The notes below the pieces were generated by a model that worked only from the letters and a program-made list of their open reading frames with translations, was not told the origin of the DNA and did no database searches. Source: Branchiostoma floridae (lineage: Eukaryota > Chordata > Leptocardii > Amphioxiformes > Branchiostomatidae). Taken from it: DNA of 64,000 nt. Every line of letters starts with the position of its first letter. Positions within the stretch are counted from its first letter, which is position 1. A program made the translations under genes and the position numbers. The stretch lies in the NCBI RefSeq assembly GCF_000003815.2, contig NC_049981.1:8528232-8592231 (forward strand). Direction: 5' to 3'. Of this stretch, positions 13,212 to 28,500 are shown in pieces.

Positions 13212-16200
13212 CTGTGAAGATTGTCAACTATCAAAAACCCTCCTACAAAACATATTCACAGGGCATGCATTGTGACTTTGTAATAGAACCTTTACCGTCC
13301 CCTTATTCCTGCACCAATGATTTCTCTGCAATTAGCACAGAAGACTTTAGGCCACTACGTTCTTCAGCGCAGAGCTGAATCCGCGTCGTTGGAACTCCTC
13401 TAGATTCACCTCTGATTAATCACCCTGTCCCTTGCACTATTGACTAATGAGTTACCCTTTCCTTCGTACAAGCCAATCAGTGTGCAGCGCCTAGTGACTT
13501 CGCATGCCCAATACGGAGTGCATGCAGGATGACGACTTGCTTCAGCAAGATGATGGTTTCTAAGTGTTTTCGCACTATACCTACACATCCTATGAATATC
13601 GTATTTGTTACGTAATAAACAACATTGGACATAGAAAGGACCGTTGAAAAGTATAGTGTGTTAGGTATAGTTGATATGTGTAATGTGTCCGTTGAGTATA
13701 TACAAAATTTCTCACTGCAAACTAGCATGTTTACTTACTGTTGCCGGTTTGGCCGGAGACCTGTCCGGGTCCCGGGGAGATGACCACCGGGTTATTCGGG
13801 TTGTAGGGAGGACGGGTACCAGCCACTGTTATCAGGTGATAATGATGCCTATTAGTAGCTAATATTATGACTTCAAGCCTAGAAAAGTAGTCACGTTCGG
13901 AAAATCATTACTCCTTCAAAAAACGCGATCTTTTAAAAAAGATTTATGGGAACACAGATTCTTGCTTGCTTACTTACAGATTCCAATGATCTGTTTTCGT
14001 AATCAAATTATTTCAAGATTCCCTTCCTCCTCCCTTCTTCCATTTGTTAAACAAAGAAAAAATATCTCAATGATATAAGCAACTTTTAACGTGATAACAC
14101 AGTTGAGAATCACAGGCAATAAATTGAACATAGAAGCAGTTGCAATGTAGCCCCTGACCAAAGGCTTTGACCATGTTGTCCTAAGCAAATTGAAAATAAA
14201 GTTCACTTTATCTTGAACGCTCTCAATACGATAGACTTGATACCAAAGCAGGTTTGACCATACTAGATTGCTCAAGTGTAATAATGAAATATTGCTTTCT
14301 CATTAGAAAATAAATTCACAGGTCTCGGCCCACCTGATCGTTTCGAGATGTTAGAGATGCATGTACGTTAGCCATTATTGCTTGGTAAGTTGAACTTCAA
14401 TATTCATCATGTATTTCTATTTCCTAGTTTGTAGTGATTATGCGAAGTCCAATGTACTTTTTGTCGCTCTCACTAAATACTGAAATCTACCGATAACAAC
14501 CTAAACAACTTTCACTTATTACCGAAAACAACTTGAAATTTACCGTGAACAACTCGAATATGGGGCATCTATCTGCGGTAATACACCTTTAAGGTTTGTC
14601 CTTTTAAACCGACTTGTAGTGGTAGTGGAAAATGTATTTGAGCAGGAAATATAACAGACGTTTTACAATTGTTTGCTAGAAAAATATTTCAGTACACATT
14701 GGATAAACAGGCACCAAAGTTTGCCAGCTGTTAACAAACCTATGCTCCAAGCAGAGGTTTCATCGGAGGATAGCAGTGACCGCGATTTTATTGTGTCCAC
14801 TACTACAACAACCCCACCGTTACCTCTGCTTGGAGAATAAACAAGCAAATGGGTTACACAATAAATGCCAAGAAGTGAAGTAATCCATTTTGGGGTTTGA
14901 GAGTTGACCAAGCAGTCGCCGTTTATAGCAGGGTCCGCGAATCTGGATTCTAACGTTAATATATTCCAACAGGCAAAAGTTTGATCCTATTTCTACCAAT
15001 ATTAGGTATTCATAATTATTCCTAACACGGGGGTCTGTATTGTATTCAATAAATATGGCCTAGCCTACAATGTAACGCCAAAATCACGATTAATAAATAT
15101 AACCCATTGAAATGATTCAAAGTGGTAGATAAAAGTAAAAAAGAAATATTAAAGTAGAGAAAGTGTCTCTGTTTCTCAAACCTGTTATCATTTATATATA
15201 TAGTTTTCCGTCGCTTTTGTGTGTTTTCGACTGTTTTCGACTGTTTATGGATGTCTCCAGTTGTTTTCGGCTGTTTCTTTAGCTTTCAAGCTGTTTTCGG
15301 TAGTTTTCAAGCTGTTTTCGGTATTAAGTGGTAGTTGTTTTCGGTCGTTTGTGTTTTTTTGCGTTGATTTCGGTATTTCGTAAGACCCCTTTTTTGTTGT
15401 GCCAATAAAGTTTAACCTGACTGTTATCCTCCGCAGTAACCGCCAGCTCAATCTTTTCACTTGCTACCAAACGAAACGTTTGAGCCAGCAGTTACTATGA
15501 AGGATGGCTAAATAAAGACAACTTCTGTAATAACTTACGTTTGGGCATGCTGCAGATGTACCCCTTCCTAACCTGACAGCCCGCCAGCTCCCACAGGCCG
15601 GAACTTAACATCTGCGTGCAGCCATCGTCACCATCCGGCTCGCCCTCTCTAAAGGCGGAGAAATCGACTGGAGTCGAATCCAGCCACGCCACCGTTCCTA
15701 TAGCAGGAATCAATAGTTATATGGTTAATCTCATAATGATAGTGGTCTATTGAGTTTTGATACTTTTGTACTTTTGTACTAATGGCTGATCACGACTCAA
15801 GGTCCACTATCACTACACTCGCGTCACGCTTGCGTCGCTTCGGGCTTCGTTCACTGTGTCACTGTTGTGTTATTTTCGCCGATTTTCTGTTGCACTCACA
15901 CTGACGTGCGTCGCTGTTGCCTTTCTAGACTAAATTAACAGGTTATCGGAAGTCGCAGCGTTGTCAATTTATTAAAAATCACCGTAAAATGATAAAAATG
16001 AGATTTATAATGAAATTATTTCCCTTGTGATGATGCATAATATGTTACATATGTTATATGATAACCTTGAAAGACTTTTACAGTGAAAGAAGTGACCGAA
16101 TGAATTAACACGAACCATATACCAGATTTGATTCGATCGCTTACGTGTTTTGCACCAAGTATGCGTAATGGTGTATTTTTATAGGTTTATTGAACAATTT

Positions 16201-19200
16201 TCAAATTTCACAAATGAAAAAGTATTTTCAATGTCGGCGGATGGCTTGCCAAACTAATAATGTCTAATTCTATCATACTTGTAAGAAGGCAGGAAAAACA
16301 TGCCTGCAAGTTTAGTGTTCTGTCTGCGGCTTGTATCGCAAGCTCAAAAGCAAACGTTATCATCCAAGATAGATATAATTTATTTTTCAACGTTTTACGA
16401 CATTTTGTTTCTCCACATTTGCAGGTTTATGAATCGATAAACCAGTTACTTATTTGGTGTTTACAAGTATAGACTTTTGGCCTATTTCCCATTAAATAAA
16501 ACAACAGATATTTTAACTTAGTCTGAATCCGGATACAAGTTAAGTTTTAGCTGGATGATAAATCCTTGAAAATCCTTCTTTGTCCTCGGAAATTTTTGCC
16601 CAATCTGACCAAAAAGTACCTTTCGACTATACACAGTTTTGAACTTCGTAGAGCAATTACAAAGATAAGAATCTGTAGTCACAAACTAAATGTAGAAGCC
16701 GGAAGATATACTAAAATTCCCCGTGACCAGAGGTTTTGTCCATTCTTCTCAAATGACTCCGAAGACGAACGTCACTTTGTTTTGGATTGTTCGCGATATA
16801 ATGATAAACGCACAAAGCTACTTCCGCTTGCTCTAAACAAATTGCTACAATGGATAAATTCAACTACATTCTGGGAGGCGATAACCCTTACTTTGTACAA
16901 GAAGGCAAATATATCCACGAATAGTGTAAACGACATGCTAGACCTAGTATGTTGATTTACTCATTCCTGTAGAAACCCATATATGTCTATTTAGTTGTAC
17001 TGTAAGTAGTTGTTATAGACCTTACGAAAGTCGCTGTACTTTTGTCGTGTCAATAAAGATTTCCTTTCATACATCGAGCATTTCTTGTAGAATGAGCAGA
17101 ACAAGCCCCGCTTTCTTTGATTGGTTATAAACTAGACTCAAGTGACTTTCTGGTGGAGGAGAATTTTTAAGATTGAAACATAGGTTAGTACTTTTTAGGC
17201 TTTCATTCAGTGTATTTTGACATGTTTCCTACGGGCATCCCTAACACCGATGTCTACCTTAATCTCCACAACTGTACTTACCATCAGATCTTAGGTACAT
17301 GCCTATCCACACCCCCCAGCCGTGGTGTTGCTTGAAGACATCGATAACGTGTTGACTGTGGATGCTGGTCAATACAGATTTCTTGTTCGTGCACTCTATG
17401 TAGCAATGGCATAAGATTATAACGTTAGTTTACGTGTATACGTGCTGTACAAAGTAAAAGGTTACAAATGTACCCATGGTTCAATAAAATGGAGTGAAAC
17501 CGATGCCATAAAAATTTGTAAGTTGTTAAAGTTCCCTTGGCCAATTTGGAGCCTGATGATAAGTTCCCCTTTGTTTCCCAGTCCCAACCAGTAAGTCCCA
17601 ACCATATTTCATCAGGTTTTAATCACAGTTTGTTTTGTCGAGTTATGCTGTTGACATACAGACAAACCTAAAGCATAATATTCTTGGCGAAGTTGTACGC
17701 AGCATATAGTATATATGCTCGAATACATACCTGCTTGGGCCTCTACAAATGACCTCCTGTTCGTAGCAATTGTGCCGGTCTCTATGAAGAAGCATGCGTC
17801 TCCGACCTCAAACCATCCATCCAGACAGTAGCCGGGGGAAGGGGGAAGTGTTGGCGGAGGTGTGTCTGCAGAATAAAGGTGGTCTGTGACTTGTTGTATG
17901 TTGTATAAAAACAGATTTGTATCTTTAGATATCAGAACTCCCGTAATGAAATAAATAGGCAAATATATCAAGGACTGCTTTGTTATTAGAAAGAGTACCG
18001 AAACTAATGATTGGCCTACTCTATTGCAATACTATATCAAAGAATTGTGTTAGCCCTTATGGTTATGTTAAGTTAACTTTAAAGTGCCAAACCCGGATAT
18101 ATCCGGCACACATATACATGCCCTGTGTGCCGCACCCGGATATATCCGGGATAGCGTACTCTCCCGAAGTAGCAGTTTTGCGCGCGCGTAGCGCACGAAC
18201 CCGGAAGTTAGGGACTTCGGCCTTGTTCGGGGGTTTCTTTTTGGAAGTCAGCAGCCAACCCTGGCACTTATAGTATTTTATAGGGCTGAAACTCTGACAG
18301 TTTAAGGGTTAACTAGGTTGTTAAAGCTTTATCCTATACCTTTATTTTGTATTTTGTGTAATAGCTGTTGCCATACATTGTATCATGTACAATTGTCATG
18401 CAATAAAGTTCTTCATGTAAAGGTTGTTGAGCTTAGTTACCCAGCCAGGGAAGTCCTCTCAGATAAGATGTTAAGTACAGGTCCATATTTGAGGAGAGTC
18501 TCACCCTCACCGCACGCACGTGAAGTTACGTCACATAACGAGAAGAGTAGGTCCTTACCGGCGTCACTTAATCATACCTCGCAGTCCGGCATCCGATTTG
18601 GCATATTGAAAATGTCATAGCCATCACTTATACGTCGATGTAGGTTTGACATCCTGATAATCAGATACGCCCAAAAAGCAGTTACTCAAGCAACTTGATA
18701 TGTTTTGGGAAATGGTCATACGTTTCAAACACTATCCAATGCCTTTCGTCAGTGACACTGGAGAGATCTGTTAAATAGCAGTTATTATATCCTAGCTATG
18801 AGATCTAGCAAAAGAGATCTAGTTGGAGAACAGGTTTATCCTAAATATGAATTAATATGCAAAAAGGGAGGAAGACAAGTTTTAGTAGTCCAAGGAAACA
18901 GGGGAAAGACAAGACTATGTTGATGCAAATGAGATAATAAGCTCCTGTTGTTTAAATTACAGGAGCTAACGTTAGCTTACAATTTGTCATGAGAAGATAT
19001 TGTCTTTTATCAAGAGGTTGATGATAAATGACAAGATTCTTTGCAGTAATTTTACTCAAGTTTTTTAATTCAAACAGCGATTCAGTGACCATATTGCACC
19101 TTCCTCGGGGCAATTCTTATTAGTTTGCAATGCAGCATAGGTGTCGCTGCTTACAGATGCTTACATATATACACAAATGGTTATGTGGTGTTTACAATGC

Positions 19201-22200
19201 TGACCCAAATGTAAAGGGCCGTATTAAATAGCCGTTGTCAAGTGGTAATGATAACAGTGCAACTACTTGTATTTACTTCTGAGGGATGTGACATGAGGCC
19301 ATTGAGACGTCGGTTGAATAAAACGGTTGTGTACAAAGAATCTTGTTGTCAGTGACTCATCAACCTTATCACACTATTAACGATGAACATTGAATACAGT
19401 TTATGATTCGGCCACAAATATTTGCGCGCAGAGAATATTGACTCTTCTTGTCAAGGCAAGTGAAGAAGCAATTCTTACCAAACGTCTTCTTGCACACAGC
19501 TGGAAGTTGTTGCGAGCAAACACTGTCCGTCCATAGTCCATTCATTTCCATTGCAACACAACCTTCATTAGCGCCCCTGCTAGGCTCCCCCTCGCCCCAG
19601 TTGTCGTAGTAAATTGGCCAACTGTCCGACCAAGTGTAGAGACCGGCCGTCTGAAAAAGCAATCGATGTTAGGAAAAAACGATTACGTGGACAGCCTGTG
19701 ATAGTTTTCACAAGAGTTCATATCAAAAGAAAACAATAATTTACATTACAAGTTTGTGTGGCCCTGCCTCTGGATCTAGAAGACTTTAGTTTGATTCCAA
19801 GATCCTGTAAATACTGTACATGTATGGCGTCTGTCTTTTGCTCCCAGTACTAGTGAAGAATACTTCTTCAGTGAGCTAAACTGGATCGATGTCACTTTCT
19901 TTATTTTTGTCATTGTCATTGAAGAGTGAAGAAATGTCACACGCATACTGTGAAGTAGTTTCCTTTCTAATTACAACTAGTCATACTCTGCAGCAGAGTC
20001 TGACAGAACGAAACTAGTAGATTAGGGCCAAGACTAAGCCATTATATATGTCAGCCAAGACTATGTCATTATAATAGTTTTATTGCACAACAATTGTACG
20101 GGGTACAAAGTATGGCATCTGCATAACTACAGTTCTATAACTTATATGTCAGCAAAAGTAGATCAGGGCCAAGACTATGTCATTATATATGTCAGCAAAA
20201 GTAGAACAGGGCCAAGACTTTGTCATTATATATGTCGGTAAAGTGCATGAGTAGTATATGGTCAGCAGGATGGCGATCATTTTTCAGGCTCGGTCAGACT
20301 TAGCGTTTCATGCATATCCTATAAGGATATATTATGCTTATGATGATGCCGAGCCTGAATGATATCATTCATCCTGTTGGCCAAGGAAAACTATATGTAG
20401 CTGTACGAGAAGTGGATCTCAAAGAGCCGTACCTGGCGATCAGACAAGCCGATCCAGACCTTCTGTTTGAGCCACGAGGTGAGGAAACCCTGTTCGTACG
20501 GACTCGTTACACTCGCTAGTTCAGTAGCATCCTGCCGGCAAATTTGAGCTGCAGGGATCGTAAAAAACACTTCGTCGTGAATATGTTAAACAAAAATCTC
20601 TGACAGCACTTTTCGTTTTGGGAATCATATTTGATTCAAAAGGGCCTCTACCAACACAGGTAAACCTTTGAATTAACATTCGACGCTGGTGTCGTCCATA
20701 TCATAATCTTTTAGTAAGTGCCCATGGTAGTTAAAAAGGGTAAACTAAACTGATCGTCATTGATATGATATAGGACATTGAATAGACAGGCCAACATCGG
20801 ACGACTCACCTGAGGAGTCCCAGTCCTGGCTACTTGATATCAGCTGTAGTAAAAAAGGTATAAATATATCATATGTATGGTTGTTATAATAAAGAAGCAA
20901 GTAAAGCGTAAATCTACCGTGAGGTTTTATTCTGCTCATTTATTGTTATTGCTATCATCTGTCGTTGTGTAAAATTGCTAATCTAAAGTAAGAATATGTG
21001 AATAGACATACCTTGTAACAGCTATTGGCATAATTCCTGTAGCCTGGTGCGCACTGTACGGACGGTGTCGGTGTGGTAGCAGGCAGCTGTGGATCTGGGA
21101 GAACGAGAACATTGTCGAAAGACACTTTAAAATGCTCCTATTAATTTCAGCATCGTCACAATAACAATGGACAGGACAGAAGTAACATGATGGATCCATT
21201 TTCCGGCCAGTTTCTTTATAATGTATTCCAAATGCGAGACCAGATTACTCATACATAACTGTACTGTTATCGATAATGTTTTGTTGTTGTTTTGTATGTA
21301 GCCTCTTAGTACTATTGTACTGTCTGTATAGCTATTAGTTGTTATTGGTTGCCATACATTGCACCCTGTGCGATTGTTGAGCAATAAATACATTCATTCG
21401 TATTCATAATGTATGTAGAACTATTAATTGATACCACTAACAAAATTATTAAAAACATGCATGCAAAAAGAAAACGTATGCAATAGAAATCAGTTATGTT
21501 GGTGTGCAGCTGGAGCAAGTGTAATAAGATTATTTTCAGGGTTGAAACTATTAGATCTGAGGTTGTACATGTAAGGTTTGATAGCTGTTTAAAGGTGTCG
21601 ATTGAGATATTTGTCTATCAAATGTGTGCACCGTTATCTAACCTGGTAGTGTGTTCTATATGAGAATGAGTGGATGTATGTCTGTGACTACTTGGCCTAT
21701 TGTTCATGGGCAGGTACACTGTCCAACAAACTGTAAGGCTTAGTGTGAACGATATAGAGAAGCACCAAATTGGGATGTGCCAATTGCAGATTTTCCGAAA
21801 CACATTTCACAGATAGGTTAGCCCATTGAGGAACCTTCAAACAAACAAATACCGAATATGTCTATACCACAGTCTATGCCCCAAATCTCACAACCATATA
21901 ACATGATAGGCTTAATGCACGTATTGAATAGCTTAAGTAGAGTCTTGGGGGCAGCGTTGAAAGAGTGAGAGGTTTAAGGCAGACTACAGCTTTACGTGCC
22001 TTTAGAGACACTTTCATTTTATCTAAAAAATAAGTACCTGACGAGGACAACTTCAGGCCTAGGTAAGGGTAGGAGCTTGCGATTTCGATGTTATCTACGC
22101 CAAATGGAAAATTGATGTTCTTGAGGAGTCGTCTTGATTTGTTAAAGATCACGGCTTTAGTTTCCATTTCTCGCGGAATGAATGAAGCCTGTCAAGGGCA

Positions 22201-22435
22201 CACCTGGGCACATTGTAAATGGTTGCCATCATCATTATAGACGGGAACAGTACCTTTGTATTTCTGGCAGATGAAGCCCAGTTCCCTGCTGCATTCTGCG
22301 TCGTTCCATTTCCCTGCCAAGGCACTCTCCCAATGGAGCATCACACAGTTTTCATCCTGTGATGATAAATTAACATCGTTATCTCAGTGTTATTACCTTC
22401 GCCAATAAGGTTATGTCTTCATCAGTGTTCGTGTG

Positions 22436-22517
<82 letters not shown>

Positions 22518-25500
22518 TTAATTTTACTGAAAGTCCCTTTTATCATGATTTTTCTAATCCTCAGAGAGCCTTGTATTTAGTGTACTTACTATCAGGAAAG
22601 AAAGAAACAACAGTAGAAGTATAAACATAAGTTACATAACGGCAGTTAACTGTACCGAGTTTTTCCTACAGGTATTATGGAACCCCTTCCCGAGCACACG
22701 CCCGTTCTCAATTCATTTCCACAGTGTGTTACGAATGTTCCGAGCCGACAAAAACATTACGAGCAGAAAACGTAAGTTTTGAGATCGACATGTAACTGGG
22801 GAAAAATTCGTCGATCATTTGCTAAATTTGTGCCGATTTGTGCGAAATTGTACTTGGTAATGGGTGTTACATATTGATAAGAGATTGATATAAACTTGAC
22901 TTACCCCCTGCTGGTTATTGAAGCCGTTTGGTTGCCTGTCGTTCCAGTTGGTGTAGGTCACGGAGTGTCCACTCGCCCAGAAGAACTTGTTCTCGTTGAT
23001 AGAGTCGAACAGACCAATCCACATTCCAAGCCTTTCCGTCAGAAGACTTGTTATGAATGCTGTCGTGACAAAGAAAATTAAAAATTTCTTCAGCATATCT
23101 TCAATCAAGGAAGGATGGCTTATTCTACAATAAATACCCAAAAATGAACTAATCGTGCGAAATTCGAAATCTATCCCACACCAAAGTAGGCAATGAATTA
23201 TTGATAATATGCAGAACCCAAAATGTACGTTTTTGGGGCGATAATATCCCAAGAATCTAACACAGTGAATACTTACCCTGTTCGTATTCGTTTTCAATTG
23301 CCACCAAGTTCGCGTCGAAGTCAGTTTGTCCAAACGATTTGCAGTATGATCTTGCCTCTTCCCAGTTTCTTTTTAAGTTGTAGTTATTGACGACGTAGTA
23401 ACACTTGTTTCCATAGGGCAGCCAGTTGTTTGGACATCCTCCGGCCCAGGGACTTGTGGGAGGGGGCGGGGTCAGCTGGTGGTAAGGTCGCTTGCAGATG
23501 AACCCCTGCTTATCGCCACAGTTGAGATCATTCCAATAACCTGTAAAGGTGGAAGGAGTTCAAGAGTTAAATCGACGTTTCCTGTGGCTGTCTGTCACCT
23601 CCATCAGGGCAATGTTGTCTGGTTGTCTGGCACTGTAGTCTAGGAGTTGCTACTTACAAACGTCTTTACATTGATACATGGTAGTTTAAATTCGTATTGT
23701 AATTATATACGCATAGGCAGCAGTGCGATGTTTACCAGTAGTAATTGCCCCGGGGAGGTGACAGAAACGTCGGTGAAATAAAGCCTTGTTTGAAAACTTT
23801 ATCTATCATTTTGTCGTACCTTCCAATCTACGAAGAAACTATATGGAAAATGCCAGTGTTGAGTTTTGTACATAAATGTTCATTGTAGTGTCTAGGGTCG
23901 TTGGCATGCCCTAACGTCTGACGGAAGAAAAATTTGGTGCTCTATTATTGTCATTAGAACCTACCAATATTTGGTCTACATGACGTCAAGAATATAATTT
24001 GCATTCGATTTGCATTCACACTAGGATTGGTAAAATTGAACTTCTTGAGAACATGCATGATGCACGCCTGAATTATTATGTAAACAATCTCTCATTCTAT
24101 TTACGGTAAAACTCTAGAATCGTTAGAAAAACATGCAAAACAATACCTTTTTTTATTTGATTTCAAGTTTAAAAGGTATTGAAATTTAGATACCGTCGCC
24201 TTTGTGAAACTCCACGCACTGCTCAGCGCCCATGTAGTCGTTTGGCTCCCCGGATTTCCAGTTGTGGAAGAAATAAGCCGAACCATCGCTCCACTGGTAC
24301 AGGCCATCAAAGTTGTACTCTCGCAGGCCAATCCAGAAGTTGTCAACTCTTAAATTGGCAACCTTGATAGAAAATAGAAAATGTTCTCCCCAATACCATC
24401 TCTCGTTTACAGGTCAAAGGTACCTGCCGGTCCGCATCGGCCCCCATCTTAAGCTAAGTCGAATAAGCCAAGTCGAATATTCAACTCATCTTGGGATCCT
24501 TGTCTAGACAACTATCATATACGCTGGTAAAAGGCTGTATGCTACTCCAATATAGACTTACATATTGTCTGCTTTGTCACACAAAATGGCAACATGCAGC
24601 AAGTGATATAACAGTTTATCACACCCTAATTTAGGCAACTAGAAGCAGCCGAAAGTAATAAAGATTACAAAGTGTTACATGAGGATTTCTATTTTTGTGT
24701 TTTAAAACTAAATAAACATCCTCGGTTGTATGTTCTCGACTTTCAGAATATCATCATCATCCTTTTGACTAACTTAAACAAATGTTATGATATCAATTTA
24801 TCTGAAAAACGATCTATATGTTATCATGGAACCTCATCTGCGTTGGTAGTAATCACAGTGCAATGCTAAACTTTTTAACAGCACAAAGGTATACACGGAG
24901 CACATTTTCAACGACCACTGTCGCCTTCTTCAGGATCAATACTGATTCTGAAGAAGGCGACGCAGTGGTCGTTGGAAATTTGGTCCGTGTATACCTTTGC
25001 TTTGAGTTGCAAGAAAGTTTTGTATGTTAGTGATGGTGGGTACCTGTGTTAGTAAGAATTCTGTCTCTGCCCCGCTGTTGATGGAAGTCAAGTCGCCACC
25101 GAACAAGAGACAGATGCTCCGTGCTCCCGCCCAGTCCTCTGGCTGCTCATCATGGAACCGGTAACAGTTCCCTCTGAACAGTATCTCCGCTGTTGTCTGA
25201 CAGTACTGAACAGTTGGTACTGATCCGGGGTTGATGCTGTTGCTAGTAATAGCGCTGTAGGCAACTGGCAAGAAGAACGTCAGGGAATGAAAATATCTTT
25301 ATTCGATCACGAAGCCTGCGACATGCGGCAATACCTATTCTAGAGGTGTTCTTGCAGGCTGCACACAAAAATAGTACAGGAAATATTGGACATTTTAATC
25401 ACAGAAATGAAACCCTTCACCTTTCAAAAGATAGAAAAACAAATTGTGATGGACCGGTCCCTTTTACTCTTTTCCTTAAATGTAATGCTACAGAAACTTA

Positions 25501-28500
25501 CTTTTGTCTCTTTTACAAACGTAGCCATTCCTCCGTGTACAAATAACGTCGTTCCAGGTCCCATCATTGTCCATCATGACGCACTGCCCACTGGAAGGAT
25601 TATTTGGCTCGCCATCTCCCCACGAGGTGAAATCCACAGGGTCGCCGTCGTACCATCCCAGTGACCCTGAAAGGGGTAGAAGCCACATGTTGGCGTCAAT
25701 ATATCTATAACTATACTAAGCTATAACTAAGAAATATCTATAAACACATAAATGATCATCGCTATACTTTTGTTTAGATATCCTTAATTTTTAACGGAAA
25801 CGCCCTGCGATTCCAGAGCAATCAGTTAGGGGAACCAAACCTACTTCTCTTCTTCCTTGTACCACAAGCTATATGTCACCAAAAAATAAGACCATAGTAT
25901 GTCTAGGTCAGAAGGGAAAAAGGAAGCTTCAGTACCAAGGTCCCACAACCAGCGGGCCGAAAATTGACCTTGACCACCGTCATATCAAATGTCATTAATC
26001 CCATCTTCAGTGTCGGGGATTTATATATATGGTTGATTATTACAAATGATTACATAAGGAGAAATAGCAGTTACTCAAGCAGCTGAACATGATTTTGGAA
26101 ACGGTCAAATGTTTCAGGCGTTATTCACTATCTTAAAAAGATTTGTCGATGACCATCTTTTAAACCAAAAACTATGAATTGATATGCAAATGTGAATGAC
26201 ACTTTTAGATAGCGAACGATACTTACCACTTGTATCCCTAAACATTCCTATCCATAGCGGGGACCCCTGTCTGCTGATGATTGCGTTTCGTTCCTCACTG
26301 CTGTGGAGACTTGCCAGATGGGCTCCTCGCGAGACGCACTCGAACTCAGCTTCGTACCAGGTTTTCCTGGTCTTTGGAATATGGAGCACGGAAAGAAGTA
26401 GAACGTGTTTAGTGACATGTTGGCGTAATGGCTTTCAAATTAAAGGAGAATGACAATAAACTCTCAGCAAATACCAAAATGCTATTGAAACACTAAATCA
26501 CAGGACTAAACAACGTGACCAATCAAGATAGCATTTATATACAACAAAGATATTGCAATTATACATTTCAATACATCCTATGTAACGTGTTGGAATGTCG
26601 ATGTAATCATCCGAAATAATGCAAGCAGTTTTTGATCGCAGACGTGTAAACTCATGTGTCGTTTGAATCCGTCGCACCTGATCAGTGTTGGCCAGTCCAT
26701 ACTCCACATAGAAGCAATAAGACCCAATCGCTAGCCAGGTGTCATCTGGACAGCGGCCAAACATGGGCGGAGCTGTTGGAGGGGGCGTGGCTGAGGGACG
26801 AGAAGACAATATTATTACATATTAGGTATCCCTTAGTAACGGCCATAACTAACTAAATTAGCTAGTCATGAAGAAGGTCCACACAAAGCAATGCTCTTCG
26901 CTTAACCTTTTCCTTCCACGATTATATGACATTTGGTCCTATCAAATGGAGTGTCAGTAGAAGTCGCCAGACCTGAGGTGATTTCACACAGCGCCGGCAG
27001 CTGAAGTGAGCAGTCCGTGTCGTCCCAGGTGCCGTTCCTTGACATGGCGACACACCCCTCGCCATCCGCCCGGCTCGGCTCGTTAAAACCCCATGCAGTG
27101 AAGTGGACAGGCCAGCCGCTTGACCACCGGTATTCTCCAGCGATCTGAGGATAACATAAAACTAATGACAATCTGCCCATACTTGGGTGTTACATTAACA
27201 AAAGGGCTGAAGTGGGGTGTCCATGTGAACAAAATAACAACTTAAGCTAACCAGACATTGTGAGTAATCAAACGCAACTTGTGGACATGCACAGCTAGGG
27301 TAAAATCACTTGCATACGCATCACTGGTAACATTGAATATGCTATAACAGTATGGGAACCTGCAGTGGATGACTCTTGAAGACAGAGGGATAATGTCTAG
27401 GGCTTTGCATGATGCACAAAATGACCAACAAACTGGTGGACGTACTAACTGACAAGTATCTGATACCAGTTAAAAAAATAACAAATTAAAGTCATGCCTT
27501 CAAGCTCCAGAGTTGCCAACCTAGGATTGATGTGTTCAAAAATTCATATTTTCCAAAAACTATCATAGAGTGGAATTGGGTATCATCAAACACAGTAGGG
27601 ATATCTTCGTTCCATGAAGATAGAAGTGTGAAAGCTAGGAGTGACAGGTCGCCGTGTGCCTGTGAAGCTGGTGTGTTACGTACGCCGAAGGGCGGTTATA
27701 CCCGCTATGTAGACGCAGATACAGATAAATTAAAGCCAATTTCCCCGCTACTATGGCACAAGCTAAAACACATTTTTTGCTTAGGTTATGAATGTGATAT
27801 CTGTAATATGCAGGGGTAACAGTCGTGAGTCCTGAAAAATATTCTTAGCGTAGACACTGATTCTTTGTCATTAACATCTCTTATAACAGGATTATTGTTT
27901 CATTTTATTTAGACGATCCTAAATCGCTTCTTTTCCTTTTCTTTTTCTCTACGCGTATATTTCCACGCGCCCTTGCAATACTGTCTAAGAATATACTGAT
28001 AGATCATGTCAGGTAAAAAAACACGAAAATCAGTTCATACGTACTTGACCTATCCCTTCTCGATGTCTTCATTCTACCGAAGTTCCAAAGAATGTTGCTA
28101 GAGGCTTAGCTCAAACTTAGGTCAATCATATAAATTATCTGCCAAACAAAAATCGCGACCATGGCTTCGTTTAATATCTTGAGGTATCAAAACTGGAAGG
28201 TCTACAACAGTCTGAAAGCCGCTTAAGGCTAAAATGTCATTTCAACCTCTATAAATAATTCACACTTTGAGTGGACTGCATCAACTGACCTGCTGATCAG
28301 ACAGGCCGATCCAGGCTTGCTGCTGCACAAATTGTGACTTGATGAAACTCTGCTCGTAGATGTCGTAGATGCTGACGACCTGGGCTCCCGCACCCTCTCT
28401 GCTGCAGGCGTCATCGGCCTGAGCCCACGGCTGGGATGTTTGTGTCAGCTTGTAGCAGCTGTCTCTCCACGCCACAAAACCACTGGGGCATGTGGAAGTA

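Noticed and set aside
14663-14911. 82-residue minus ORF that might add a stalk exon
   Set aside because: No splice sites give a phase compatible with exons 58 and 59, which already join in frame; no domain is visible.
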